A DNA stretch of 16,199 nucleotides from Bacillota bacterium (GCA_003486705.1 DNGE01000007.1:7027-23225), one strand, 5' to 3'. Shown: positions 1-6,325, counted from the first letter of the stretch. The notes: generated by a model not told the origin, from the letters alone. Numbers and translations: made by a program.

Positions 1-127
1 ATTGGATTGTGCGTGCGTAGCAAAAACTTTACTTAGGCCAATAAAAAATACCACTATAGTCGGAACCCCAGTCCCTTCTACCAAAAGTTGAGAAAGAACC
101 CAGTCGGCTAGACTGATGCTTTTTCAT
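1..127. other. Unassigned left-edge segment
   Basis: No gene can be assigned. On the minus strand an ATG at 125-127 opens a 32-codon frame ending at 29-31 with no ribosome binding site. A different minus-strand frame stays open from about 120 through the window edge and has a hydrophobic stretch (TIVVFFIGLSKVFA), but it has no ATG start and no ribosome binding site. On the minus strand the sequence GACTGGG(G)TTC occurs twice about 36 bp apart. The segment could be the end of a gene or mobile element outside the window, or a pseudogene remnant; the sequence does not decide. Confidence 0.25.
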
Positions 128-130
128 ATG

Positions 131-157
131 CAAAAAGCAGGTCATTTGACCTGCTTT
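131..157 (-). terminator. Intrinsic terminator of the PhnA-family gene
   Basis: An 11-bp perfect stem (134-144 with 147-157, containing GCAGGTCA/TGACCTGC) is followed on the minus strand by five T residues at 132-136. It lies 14 nt after the stop codon of the minus-strand gene at 171-509. Confidence 0.85.
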
Positions 158-170
158 AAATGTATTTAGA

Positions 171-509
171 TTAGGCTTTTTTAACAAATTCAGATTTTAA
201 TCCCATTGCCCCAAAACCATCAATTTTACAGTAGATATCATGCCCATCTGCAGCATCTGGAACTAAGCGAATATTTTTAACTTTTGTTCCAATTTTAATT
301 GAAGATGAAGCCCCTTTAACTTTTAAGTCTTTAATGATTGTCACTGTGTCACCATCAGTTAAGACGTTTCCGTTTGCATCTTTAATTGCATCTGTATCAT
401 CAGCTGCTCCTGGTACCCACTCGTGACCACATTCAGGACAAACTAATTGTGTTCCATCATCATAAGTATACTCAGAGTTACATTTTGGACAGTTTTCTAA
501 TTCAAACAT
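171..509 (-). CDS. PhnA/YjdM-family zinc-ribbon protein
   Basis: A 112-residue protein of the PhnA (YjdM) family. Despite the historical name, the family has no established phosphonate-degrading role and its cellular function is poorly defined. The N-terminus carries a zinc ribbon with Cys7-Pro-Lys-Cys10 and Cys24-Pro-Glu-Cys27, followed by GHEW. The C-terminal part (about residues 45-112) is the compact beta-rich PhnA domain, with DANGNVLTDGDTVTIIKDLKVKG typical of the family. No signal peptide or membrane segment is visible, so it should be cytoplasmic. The length is normal for the family. The start is supported by a GGAGG at 517-521, 7 nt before the ATG. It is transcribed alone, from a promoter at 624-652 to a terminator at 131-157. 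The family call is firm; the function is unknown. Confidence 0.9.
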   Translation of the reverse strand: MFELENCPKCNSEYTYDDGTQLVCPECGHEWVPGAADDTDAIKDANGNVLTDGDTVTIIKDLKVKGASSSIKIGTKVKNIRLVPDAADGHDIYCKIDGFGAMGLKSEFVKKA

Positions 510-623
510 TCAGATTCCTCCAATTCTTGTTGTGTAAACTTATATTTAAAAGCTTACATCCACATCCTTTTTAATCCTTATTTTTCGGAGAAAAAAGTCA
601 TACAGAATAATCTATATACTTAT

Positions 624-652
624 ATACTATCATAGTCTGCACATTATGACAA
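624..652 (-). promoter_or_regulatory. Promoter of the PhnA-family gene
   Basis: On the minus strand TTGTCA (647-652) and TAGTAT (624-629) are separated by 17 nt, a good housekeeping-sigma promoter about 115 nt upstream of the start codon. The rest of the gap, 660-884, holds no reading frame or repeat that I can support. Confidence 0.6.
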
Positions 653-846
653 ATTCGTATCCTATTTGTATCTGTTAGCTAATAGTTAAGATACAAACAA
701 CCTTGAATTGGTTTAGAACCACTATTAAATTTCAAACCATTTTACCGTCTGTGGAACAAGTTTGTATACCTATTTAATTGACTATAAAGACTCTTTTAGC
801 TACTCATTAGCATTATGTATTTAAAAACAATCACCTAAATATAGAA

Positions 847-874
847 ACTTATCCACTATTTAATCAGATAAGTT
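847..874 (-). terminator. Possible weak terminator of the nucleotidyltransferase gene
   Basis: AACTTATC (847-854) pairs with GATAAGTT (867-874), an 8-bp A+T-rich stem 10 nt after the stop codon at 885-887. On the minus strand it is followed only by a T-containing, interrupted tract, so termination would be weak. Confidence 0.3.
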
Positions 875-884
875 TAAAAAGCAA

Positions 885-1643
885 TTAATGACACATCTTT
901 AAAATTGTTTCTTTCATTTTTGCATTAACCTTAAAGTGTTCATCTAAAAACGCTAAAATAACAGCTGCCGCTTTAGGAATGTCATCATAATCTACAACGA
1001 TTTCTGATAATAATGAGACATATTTAGGATATCTAAATTCAAAGCGACGTAAAATAGTAAATTCATCGCGAACGACATCTTCTGGTGTCTCAAGCATTGT
1101 GATTAAGTTTAAGACATGATCTCTTGCAAAAATAACAATAAACTCATGAGCAGATAATTTTTCTCCACGGTGATAACGGCAGAGCCCAACATATAAATTG
1201 GTTAACGCCTCATCCACACAAAATTGAATGTCCACTGTTTTTAAAGGGGGCACTTGCTTAGGAATACAAAGGCCCTCATCAAATCCTTCACGTTTCCAAA
1301 TTAAGCGACCTTTTGAAAAGGCAATATCATCTAAAACCCCTATATCAAAAATAGCAAATTCACAAAACACCCCATCCTCATATAACACTTTATAACCATC
1401 TTTTGTATTACGATGAATAAACGCAATCGGATGCACATCACTTAACCAACTCACATCTGTTAAAAATTGTTCCTGTGCTCCATTTTCGCATAAAACAAAG
1501 AAGTCTAAATCTGAATACTCATCCAACCTGTTAGTTTCAAGCCCAACTGATCCAAGACTTAGTAAGGCAAGTGCTGTTTTACGTTGACTTAGTGACTGTC
1601 CAATACGCTCTAATCGTTCTAATAATAATTGTTTTTTTAACAT
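885..1643 (-). CDS. Nucleotidyltransferase-fold protein (LnuF/ANT-like superfamily)
   Basis: A 252-residue protein with a DNA polymerase beta-type nucleotidyltransferase domain at its N-terminus. The signature Gly-Ser-Val-Gly (31-34) is followed by SDLDFFV with Asp45 and Asp47, the expected metal ligands. The remaining two thirds is a helical domain. The general shape is that of lincosamide and aminoglycoside nucleotidyltransferases (Lnu and ANT families), which inactivate a drug by adding a nucleotide. However, many chromosomal members of this superfamily have unknown substrates, so resistance should not be assumed. The six-frame start is a GTG at 1653-1655. That codon overlaps the ribosome binding site GGAGGGG (1647-1653), so the ATG at 1641-1643 is the real start. 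The gene appears monocistronic, and its promoter region is back to back with that of adenine deaminase. Confidence 0.75.
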   Translation of the reverse strand: MLKKQLLLERLERIGQSLSQRKTALALLSLGSVGLETNRLDEYSDLDFFVLCENGAQEQFLTDVSWLSDVHPIAFIHRNTKDGYKVLYEDGVFCEFAIFDIGVLDDIAFSKGRLIWKREGFDEGLCIPKQVPPLKTVDIQFCVDEALTNLYVGLCRYHRGEKLSAHEFIVIFARDHVLNLITMLETPEDVVRDEFTILRRFEFRYPKYVSLLSEIVVDYDDIPKAAAVILAFLDEHFKVNAKMKETILKMCH

Positions 1644-1689
1644 ATTCCCCTCCACTTTTAACTATATTTCACCTGACTTCCTCCCTTTT

Positions 1690-1718
1690 ATCATACCATA
1701 AAAGCACCCTTATGTAAC
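1690..1718 (-). promoter_or_regulatory. Possible promoter of the nucleotidyltransferase gene
   Basis: On the minus strand GTTACA (1713-1718) and TATGAT (1690-1695) are 17 nt apart, 47 nt before the ATG. The -10 box is good and the -35 box moderate. Confidence 0.45.
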
Positions 1719-1761
1719 CGCAAACATTTATAAGCGTATGTATAAATATGTTAATTATTGG

Positions 1762-1790
1762 TTGACATACGCCCCTCTTCACCTTATAAT
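1762..1790 (+). promoter_or_regulatory. Perfect-consensus promoter of adenine deaminase
   Basis: TTGACA (1762-1767) and TATAAT (1785-1790) are separated by exactly 17 nt, the full sigma-A consensus. Transcription should start near 1797, leaving a leader of about 240 nt. A perfect core promoter on a catabolic or salvage gene suggests control at a later step, by a repressor or by the leader. Confidence 0.85.
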
Positions 1791-1794
1791 AGGC

Positions 1795-1859
1795 AAAATA
1801 CCTTCGTATACGTTCGATACTATAGGTCGAACATTTCAATATATAAACTGAAATATTTT
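1795..1859 (+). promoter_or_regulatory. Structured leader with nested inverted repeats ahead of ade
   Basis: Starting at the predicted 5' end of the transcript, GTTCGA (1812-1817) pairs with TCGAAC (1827-1832), ATTTCA (1833-1838) pairs with TGAAAT (1849-1854), and AAAATA (1795-1800) can pair with TATTTT (1854-1859). Together these could fold as a three-way junction. The CGTATACG palindrome (1804-1811) lies next to it. The GTTCG/CGAAC arms also recall half of the purine-repressor PurBox, so this may be a DNA operator instead of an RNA. It does not match the purine riboswitch core. Confidence 0.4.
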
Positions 1860-1919
1860 CTAGATTTAGTCACAACCTTTGTATTATGACTTCCTTAATA
1901 CTTAGACTACTAGATTTTT
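1859..1919 (+). terminator. Possible attenuator in the ade leader
   Basis: TCTAG (1859-1863) plus TAGTC (1867-1871) pair with GACTA (1905-1909) and CTAGA (1910-1914), giving 10 bp with a 3-nt bulge, followed by five T residues (1915-1919). It sits before the start codon, about 120 nt into the mRNA. The stem is A+T-rich with a 33-nt loop, so it may be a regulated attenuator or chance pairing. Confidence 0.35.
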
Positions 1920-2037
1920 GTTAATATTTAAAAAACATAGAAAAACTGATCGGGGATTATATATCTTTTCACGTATCATAAAAAGATAATAAAGATCACG
2001 CTCACGAAGGTAAACTAAGCGGTTAGAGGTGAACAGC

Positions 2038-3774
2038 ATGATTAATAAAGAAAATTTTATTGAGCAAATTAAAGCAAGTACGAAAGAGATTCCTTGTGAT
2101 TTAGTCATTAAAAATATTACGATTATTGATGTGTTTCAAACAGATTCTTATATTGGGGATATTGGGATTAAGAATGGTTACATTGTTGGCATTGGAGATT
2201 ATGATGGTTTAGAAGTTGTGGATGGAACAAATAAATATATTTGTCCTGGATTAATTGATGCCCACGCTCATATTGAGTCTTCACTCGTGACACCTGATGA
2301 ATACTGTAAAACAGGTTTAAAAAATGGAATTACGTCGATGGTCATTGACCCTCATGAGATTGCAAATGTCTTAGGCACAAAAGGGATTGAACTGATGCTT
2401 GAGCTAAGCGAGGGTGTCCCGCTCGATTATTATTTCATGCTACCCTCATGTGTGCCAGCAACGGTATTTGAAAGTAGCGGCGCTACATTAAAAAGCGCTG
2501 ACTTAGCACCATTTTATGAGCACCCAAGGGTGCTTGGACTGGCTGAGGTGATGAACTACCCTGAGGTCATTTCAACCGCTCCTGATATGATGAGTAAGCT
2601 GTATGACGCTTTAGCGAATGATAAGATGATAGACGGCCATGGGGCCGGATTTAATGGGGATTTGTTGAATGCGTATGCCACAGCACGCATTACAACGGAT
2701 CATGAGTGTCACTCACCGAGTGAGGTGATCGAGCGCTTGCGCCGTGGAATTTATGTGTTGATTCGCGAGGGAACGGTGGCGAAGAATTTAAAGGAGCTGA
2801 TTACAGCGACGTCGATTTTAAATAGCCGCCGTGTGTGTTTATGTACAGATGATAAACACATTGATGATTTAATTGAGAATGGTTCAATTAATTCATCGAT
2901 TGTTGAAATTATGACGTATGGTCATCGTCCTGAAACTGCGATTCAAATGGCGACGATCAATACCGCGGAGTGCTACCAATTGAAGCAAAAAGGTGCGATT
3001 GCTCCTGGGTATGTGGCTGATTTTCTAATTTTGGAAGACTTGCGTTCGTTTAAGATTGAATCTGTTTACAAAGCCGGTACGAAAGTGGTGCATCAAGGTG
3101 AAATTCTTTATGATTCTGTCAAAAAAGAGATTGACCTTCCGTGTCACAACAGCATCCAAATTCCTGAGTTATCTCCATCGTGCTTAAATATTCAAACGCG
3201 TGGCTATACTACTTTAAACGTTATTAATATCATTCCTAACAAACTTGAAAGTACGCATTTAAAATATGATCTTTCATCTTATGCACATGATTGTTTTGTT
3301 CCTGATTGTGATGAGGATTTGGCTAAGGTTGCGGTGATTGAGCGCCATCATTTAACTGGTAATATTGGTCTTGGTGTGTTGAAGGGGCTTGAATTACGTG
3401 GGGGTGCGATTGCAACGACGATTGCGCATGATTCTCATAATTTAATTGTGGCTGGTATGAATGATGCGGATATGATGTTTGCGGCAACTGAGATTAAGAA
3501 GATGCAAGGTGGTATTATTGTTGTTAAGGATCAGCAGGTTTTAGCTTCGATTCAGCTTGAAATTGGTGGGTTGATGACGAAACGTTGTACGGAGGATGTG
3601 TTGATTGAGTTGGATAAGTTACATGATGCGATTTATGAGTTATCTCCAAGTATAACGTTTAATCCATTTTTAACGTTGTCATTTTTATCGCTTCCTGTTA
3701 TTCCAGATCTTAAGATTACGGATAAAGGATTGTTTGATGTTACGAAGTTTGAGTTTATTTCTGTTGTTGAGTAA
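2038..3774 (+). CDS. ade: Adenine deaminase
   Basis: A 578-residue adenine deaminase (Ade/AdeC family, amidohydrolase superfamily), which converts adenine to hypoxanthine and ammonia in purine salvage. The length matches the family (about 570-600). The metal-binding PGLIDAHAHIESS motif is present (His76 and His78), as are DPHE (His106), DGHGAG, TDHE and the CLCTDDKH stretch. The C-terminal half contains the family's HDSHN motif (IAHDSHNLIVAG). The six-frame start GTG at 2029 lies inside the ribosome binding site AGAGGTGA (2025-2032), so the ATG at 2038 is taken as the start. The gene stands alone, with its own promoter at 1762-1790 and a terminator at 3779-3813. The long leader with potential hairpins suggests purine-responsive control, which is inferred only. 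Confidence 0.95.
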   Translation: MINKENFIEQIKASTKEIPCDLVIKNITIIDVFQTDSYIGDIGIKNGYIVGIGDYDGLEVVDGTNKYICPGLIDAHAHIESSLVTPDEYCKTGLKNGITSMVIDPHEIANVLGTKGIELMLELSEGVPLDYYFMLPSCVPATVFESSGATLKSADLAPFYEHPRVLGLAEVMNYPEVISTAPDMMSKLYDALANDKMIDGHGAGFNGDLLNAYATARITTDHECHSPSEVIERLRRGIYVLIREGTVAKNLKELITATSILNSRRVCLCTDDKHIDDLIENGSINSSIVEIMTYGHRPETAIQMATINTAECYQLKQKGAIAPGYVADFLILEDLRSFKIESVYKAGTKVVHQGEILYDSVKKEIDLPCHNSIQIPELSPSCLNIQTRGYTTLNVINIIPNKLESTHLKYDLSSYAHDCFVPDCDEDLAKVAVIERHHLTGNIGLGVLKGLELRGGAIATTIAHDSHNLIVAGMNDADMMFAATEIKKMQGGIIVVKDQQVLASIQLEIGGLMTKRCTEDVLIELDKLHDAIYELSPSITFNPFLTLSFLSLPVIPDLKITDKGLFDVTKFEFISVVE

Positions 3775-3778
3775 TGTT

Positions 3779-3813
3779 AATAGGCTATCTCATTGTGGAT
3801 AGCCTATTTTTTT
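3779..3813 (+). terminator. Terminator of adenine deaminase
   Basis: AATAGGCTATC (3779-3789) pairs perfectly with GATAGCCTATT (3798-3808), followed by a run of T to 3813, directly after the stop codon. Confidence 0.92.
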
Positions 3814-3817
3814 GTAT

Positions 3818-3850
3818 AAAAAAAAGGTGAGACATGCGGATCTCACCTTT
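3818..3850 (-). terminator. Terminator of the two-domain FMN lipoprotein gene
   Basis: AAAGGTGAGA (3823-3832) pairs with TCTCACCTTT (3841-3850). On the minus strand the stem ends in a run of eight T (3818-3825). It lies 13 nt after the stop codon of the gene at 3864-4748. Confidence 0.92.
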
Positions 3851-3863
3851 GGTTTTTTGTTAA

Positions 3864-4748
3864 TTATTTTACTTGATCTAAAGCAGCTTGGATAACTGGT
3901 AAGTATCCACCAACTTTGATTGATACACCTGCTACTGCATCAGTGTTTCCAGCGTCAGTTGATAAAGTTACTGCGTCTAAATCGAAGTTATTTGCTACGA
4001 TGAAAGCAGCTAAAGCATCAACTTGCTCAGTCCAAGTTGCACTTTCGTTTGCCATTACGTATTCACCAGCTTCAACTAACTCACGTTTCATACCAGCATC
4101 AGTTTTAGTATCGATTACTAAGTTAACTGGAGTTCCGTTATCGAATACAACATCTACCATGATAACATCAGTGCTTCCTTCAACAGTTTGCTCAGCAGAT
4201 TCAACACCTGTGAATCCAGTTTGCTCAGTTTTTCCTTCTTTAACGTTTGCGATTAATTCGTCAACGAATGTTAAGTAAGTAGCAACCTTGATTGATACAC
4301 CAGTTACAGCATCAGTGTTTCCAGCGTCAGTTGAAATATTTACTTTAGTTGTATCAAAATCGTTTTCCACGATATATGCTTCTAATAATTCCATTTGCTC
4401 TGCCCAGTTTCCACCTTCATTTTTCATGTCGTATTCACCGCTCATAGCTAATTCTTTTTTACTTTGTCCATCCATTAAAACATCGATGCTTAAATCAGTT
4501 GGTGTTCCATTTTCGAAAGTAATTTCAGTTACGACCACATCAGTTTTAGCTCCTGTTGCATCGTATAAACGTTCTAATTTTGCAGTTCCTGTGAATCCTT
4601 CAGTTGTTTCAGTTTCAGTTCCAGTTCCAGTTTCCTCTAGTTGAGTTCCTGGTGTTTCTGTTTCTGTTTCTGGCGTTTCATTTGAAGAACATCCAGTTAA
4701 AACGACAGTCCCTACTAATGATGCTAAAAATAATTGTTTTAAGTTCAT
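3864..4748 (-). CDS. Lipoprotein with two FMN-binding domains (PplA-like)
   Basis: A 294-residue lipoprotein. The signal peptide (residues 1-19) ends in the lipobox Leu-Thr-Gly-Cys20, so it should be anchored on the outer face of the membrane. A Thr/Glu-rich linker (21-50) precedes two homologous domains at about 52-170 and 178-294. Both carry KREL/KKEL, a GEY-M segment, W-EQ and a closing STDAGNTDAV-GVSIKV block. The blocks at 146-152 and 270-276 align with the flavinylation motif Dxx(S/T)GAT of FMN_bind domains, but read DAVTGVS and DAVAGVS. This layout matches PplA, the flavoprotein lipoprotein of Gram-positive extracellular electron transfer. I infer a role as surface electron carrier. 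It is monocistronic, with AAGGAGAG 7 nt before the ATG, a promoter at 4792-4820 and a terminator at 3818-3850. No other extracellular electron transfer genes adjoin it. Confidence 0.8.
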   Translation of the reverse strand: MNLKQLFLASLVGTVVLTGCSSNETPETETETPGTQLEETGTGTETETTEGFTGTAKLERLYDATGAKTDVVVTEITFENGTPTDLSIDVLMDGQSKKELAMSGEYDMKNEGGNWAEQMELLEAYIVENDFDTTKVNISTDAGNTDAVTGVSIKVATYLTFVDELIANVKEGKTEQTGFTGVESAEQTVEGSTDVIMVDVVFDNGTPVNLVIDTKTDAGMKRELVEAGEYVMANESATWTEQVDALAAFIVANNFDLDAVTLSTDAGNTDAVAGVSIKVGGYLPVIQAALDQVK

Positions 4749-4791
4749 TACTAATCTCTCCTTTAATTTAACACTAACGGTTTGCTAATTA

Positions 4792-4820
4792 AATATACCA
4801 TAATGTTAAGTTTTTGTTAA
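4792..4820 (-). promoter_or_regulatory. Promoter of the two-domain FMN lipoprotein gene
   Basis: On the minus strand TTAACA (4815-4820) and TATATT (4792-4797) are spaced by 17 nt, each one base from consensus, 43 nt upstream of the start codon. Confidence 0.65.
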
Positions 4821-4993
4821 TAATTTGTGAATATTTTTTTGAAATTTGTGTGTTTTTGTACAATCTTTGAGAAAAAAAATACAAAATTCGACACCAAAAG
4901 GCGATATTTGTAACGTTACTCAAAAATTAGAAAACACTTTCAAACGAAGAGATAGAGTAAATTATATTATTTTTTTGTTTATTTCACCTATTT

Positions 4994-5044
4994 TAGGCAA
5001 GAGTCAAGTCGAAAATTGCCTATGACAATATACTATTATTGTCA
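4994..5044 (+). repeat. Two back-to-back perfect inverted repeats before the coat-protein gene
   Basis: TAGGCAA (4994-5000) pairs with TTGCCTA (5016-5022) across 15 nt. Immediately after it TGACAATA (5023-5030) pairs with TATTGTCA (5037-5044) across 6 nt. A third TGACAA lies at 5050-5055. The pair occupies the position of a 5' leader or operator, 33-84 nt before the start codon. The rest of the gap from 4821 to 4990 is A+T-rich, with a GTAACGTTAC palindrome at 4911-4920 and no reading frame. Confidence 0.5.
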
Positions 5045-5077
5045 GTGAATGACAAATGGAAAGGATTAGTGGAATAT

Positions 5078-5728
5078 ATGAATAACTTTGAAAACAGATG
5101 CTGCTGTGCACAGCCAATAATGCCTTCAGCAGGAAAATATGAATCATGCTGCCAAGTCGTTGAACAACCAATTTGCTTTACAAATCAATTTGAACATTTT
5201 CATAAAATTGAACATGTTGTACCTGTTCAAATTAAAAATGTACACAACCATATTAATCAACATGATTACGTTGTTAAACCTCAACAATCAGCAGAAAGCT
5301 TAGGATACGAACAATATCTTTCTACACCTCAACAAGTTGCAGCACAAGCTCAACAACTTAATCAAACAGTTGCTATGACTCAAAATCAATTAGGTCAATC
5401 ACAAATGCCTATGATGCAACAAGGCCAAGTCATGGGACAAATGCCTATGATGCAACAAGGTCAAGTCATGGGACAAATGCCTATGATGCAACAAGGTCAA
5501 ATGATGGGGCAAATGCCTATGATGCAACAAGGTCAAATGATGGGACAAATGCCTATGATGCAACAAGGTCAAGTCATGGGACAAAAACCTACTACACAAC
5601 AAGCTCAAGTTATGGGACAAAAACCTACTACACAACAAGCTCAAATGATGGGACAAAAACCTATGATGCAACAACCTTGGGGATGTGTTGAAAAAATTCA
5701 AAAAACAGTGACTTGTCCTGGTATGTAA
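5078..5728 (+). CDS. CotD-like spore coat protein with Met/Gln repeats
   Basis: A 216-residue protein of low complexity. The N-terminal part (about 1-75) is Cys- and His-rich, with Cys triplet and doublet clusters and EHFHKIEHVVPVQIKNVHNHINQHDY. This resembles the histidine-rich segment of the inner spore coat protein CotD (EH-VPH-H-NH pattern). A Gln-rich stretch follows, then seven full and one partial copies of a 12-residue repeat (QMPMMQQGQVMG, later QKPTTQQAQVMG), and a Cys-containing tail. No signal peptide or membrane segment is visible. I chose the ATG at 5078 because the upstream TTG (5039) and GTG (5045) lack a ribosome binding site; AAAGGA at 5060-5065 and AGTGGA at 5068-5073 precede the ATG. 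A coat role is inferred from composition, so mother-cell expression is expected, but I could not identify a sporulation-sigma promoter. Confidence 0.6.
   Translation: MNNFENRCCCAQPIMPSAGKYESCCQVVEQPICFTNQFEHFHKIEHVVPVQIKNVHNHINQHDYVVKPQQSAESLGYEQYLSTPQQVAAQAQQLNQTVAMTQNQLGQSQMPMMQQGQVMGQMPMMQQGQVMGQMPMMQQGQMMGQMPMMQQGQMMGQMPMMQQGQVMGQKPTTQQAQVMGQKPTTQQAQMMGQKPMMQQPWGCVEKIQKTVTCPGM
5402..5674 (+). repeat. 36-bp in-frame tandem repeat (7.6 copies)
   Basis: Seven complete 36-bp units begin at 5402, 5438, 5474, 5510, 5546, 5582 and 5618, with a partial unit from 5654. Units 1-5 encode QMPMMQQGQ(V/M)MG and units 6-7 encode QKPTTQQAQ(V/M)MG. Near-identical DNA in units 1-5 points to recent unit duplication, and length variation between strains is likely. 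This is coding sequence and not a CRISPR array: there are no spacers. Confidence 0.95.
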
Positions 5729-5744
5729 GGTTTAGTTAATTGTA

Positions 5745-5781
5745 AAAAGCCGTTAAGTTAGGAAGTTAACGGCTTTTTTTT
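5745..5781 (+). terminator. Terminator of the coat-protein gene
   Basis: AAAAGCCGTTAA (5745-5756) pairs perfectly with TTAACGGCTTTT (5766-5777), with a T run through 5781, 16 nt after the stop codon. Confidence 0.92.
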
Positions 5782-5868
5782 CATGTGGTATATTTCAAAT
5801 CAGATAGCAAATACTTCTATTGAGAGCAATATTTGTTTTTACAGCTCTTACAAATTGGAGGAATTTTT

Positions 5869-6189
5869 ATGTCTGTTAGTTGTAAATCACACGATTGCGC
5901 ACATAACACACAAGGGAAATGTTACGCTAAATCAATATCTGTTCATGGAAGATCAGCTCATACAACGCATAATACATTTTGCAGTAGCTTTGTAGATGCA
6001 AGTTACGCTGCTGATGTTGAATTTGCAACTGAATTTTCTGTTGAATTATTAGAAAACAAAAAAGCTTTAAACACAGGGCAAATTAAATGTCATGCTGGTT
6101 ATTGCAAACACAATGCAAACAATTTATGCAAAGCAGAAAAAGTTGAGATCAACCATACTGATGCGTCTTGCGAGACTTTTGTTCAGTAA
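5869..6189 (+). CDS. Protein with two DUF1540 cysteine-rich domains
   Basis: A 106-residue protein made of two copies of the small Cys-rich DUF1540 domain. The first covers about residues 4-42 (VSCKSHDCAHNTQGKCYAKSI, ending TFCSSF). The second covers about 70-106 (IKCHAGYCKHNANNLCKAEKV, ending SCETFV). Each has the C-x(4)-C-x-(H/N)N-x(3)-C pattern plus a fourth Cys, which suggests metal binding. The function of the domain is not established; it is frequent in spore-forming Firmicutes. I start at the ATG at 5869, 7 nt after GGAGG (5857-5861); an in-frame ATG 36 nt further upstream has no such site. It follows the coat-like gene in the same direction but a terminator separates them, so it is probably transcribed on its own. 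The final domain lacks the usual C-terminal GSF and reads ETF. Confidence 0.8.
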   Translation: MSVSCKSHDCAHNTQGKCYAKSISVHGRSAHTTHNTFCSSFVDASYAADVEFATEFSVELLENKKALNTGQIKCHAGYCKHNANNLCKAEKVEINHTDASCETFVQ

Positions 6190-6192
6190 GTA

Positions 6193-6279
6193 ATGAAAAA
6201 GATGGGTGTCCGTTTTGAGGGCACTGAAAAAACTAAACTATTCAAGAAATTAGATTTAACTTCACAAGTAATTAACTGA
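6193..6279 (+). CDS. Doubtful 28-codon reading frame
   Basis: ATG at 6193, three bases after the DUF1540 stop codon, opens a 28-residue basic peptide (MKKMGVRFEG..., ending SQVIN) that closes exactly where the strong terminator stem begins. It would lie in the same transcript. There is no convincing ribosome binding site, so it may be only 3' untranslated RNA. A hairpin GTGTCC/GGGCAC lies near its start. Confidence 0.2.
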   Translation: MKKMGVRFEGTEKTKLFKKLDLTSQVIN

Positions 6280-6325
6280 AAAACCTTATAAAATGGGCAA
6301 ATTCAGCCCATTTTATAAGGTTTTT
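6279..6325 (+). terminator. Strong terminator with a 20-bp perfect stem
   Basis: Positions 6279-6298 pair without mismatch with 6306-6325 around a 7-nt loop; the core is CCTTATAAAATGGGC. Both flanks end in T runs on their own strand, so it can stop transcription from either side. It closes the DUF1540 transcript 90 nt after the stop codon. Confidence 0.88.

Noticed and set aside
885..1643. Antibiotic resistance gene
   Set aside because: The nucleotidyltransferase motif is clear, but the superfamily is broad and nothing in the sequence or context shows a drug substrate.
1795..1860. Purine riboswitch upstream of adenine deaminase
   Set aside because: CTTCGTATA and a loop ending in GG resemble the class, but the conserved junction (GTTTCTACC), the CC in the second loop and a matching closing helix are missing.
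2029..2037. GTG start for adenine deaminase
   Set aside because: The codon lies inside the ribosome binding site AGAGGTGA that serves the ATG at 2038.
1902..2108. Minus-strand 68-codon hydrophobic frame
   Set aside because: It overlaps the ade leader and start on the opposite strand and has no ribosome binding site; the composition reflects A+T-rich DNA.
3916..4644. Two plus-strand reading frames of 118-120 codons
   Set aside because: They lie antisense to the two-domain FMN lipoprotein, have no ribosome binding sites and mirror its repeated domains.
5402..5674. CRISPR-like array
   Set aside because: The 36-bp units are directly adjacent with no spacers and stay in frame inside a coding region.
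5399..5701. Minus-strand 100-codon frame rich in His, Leu and Arg
   Set aside because: It is the antisense shadow of the Met/Gln repeat; the periodic composition comes from the 36-bp units.
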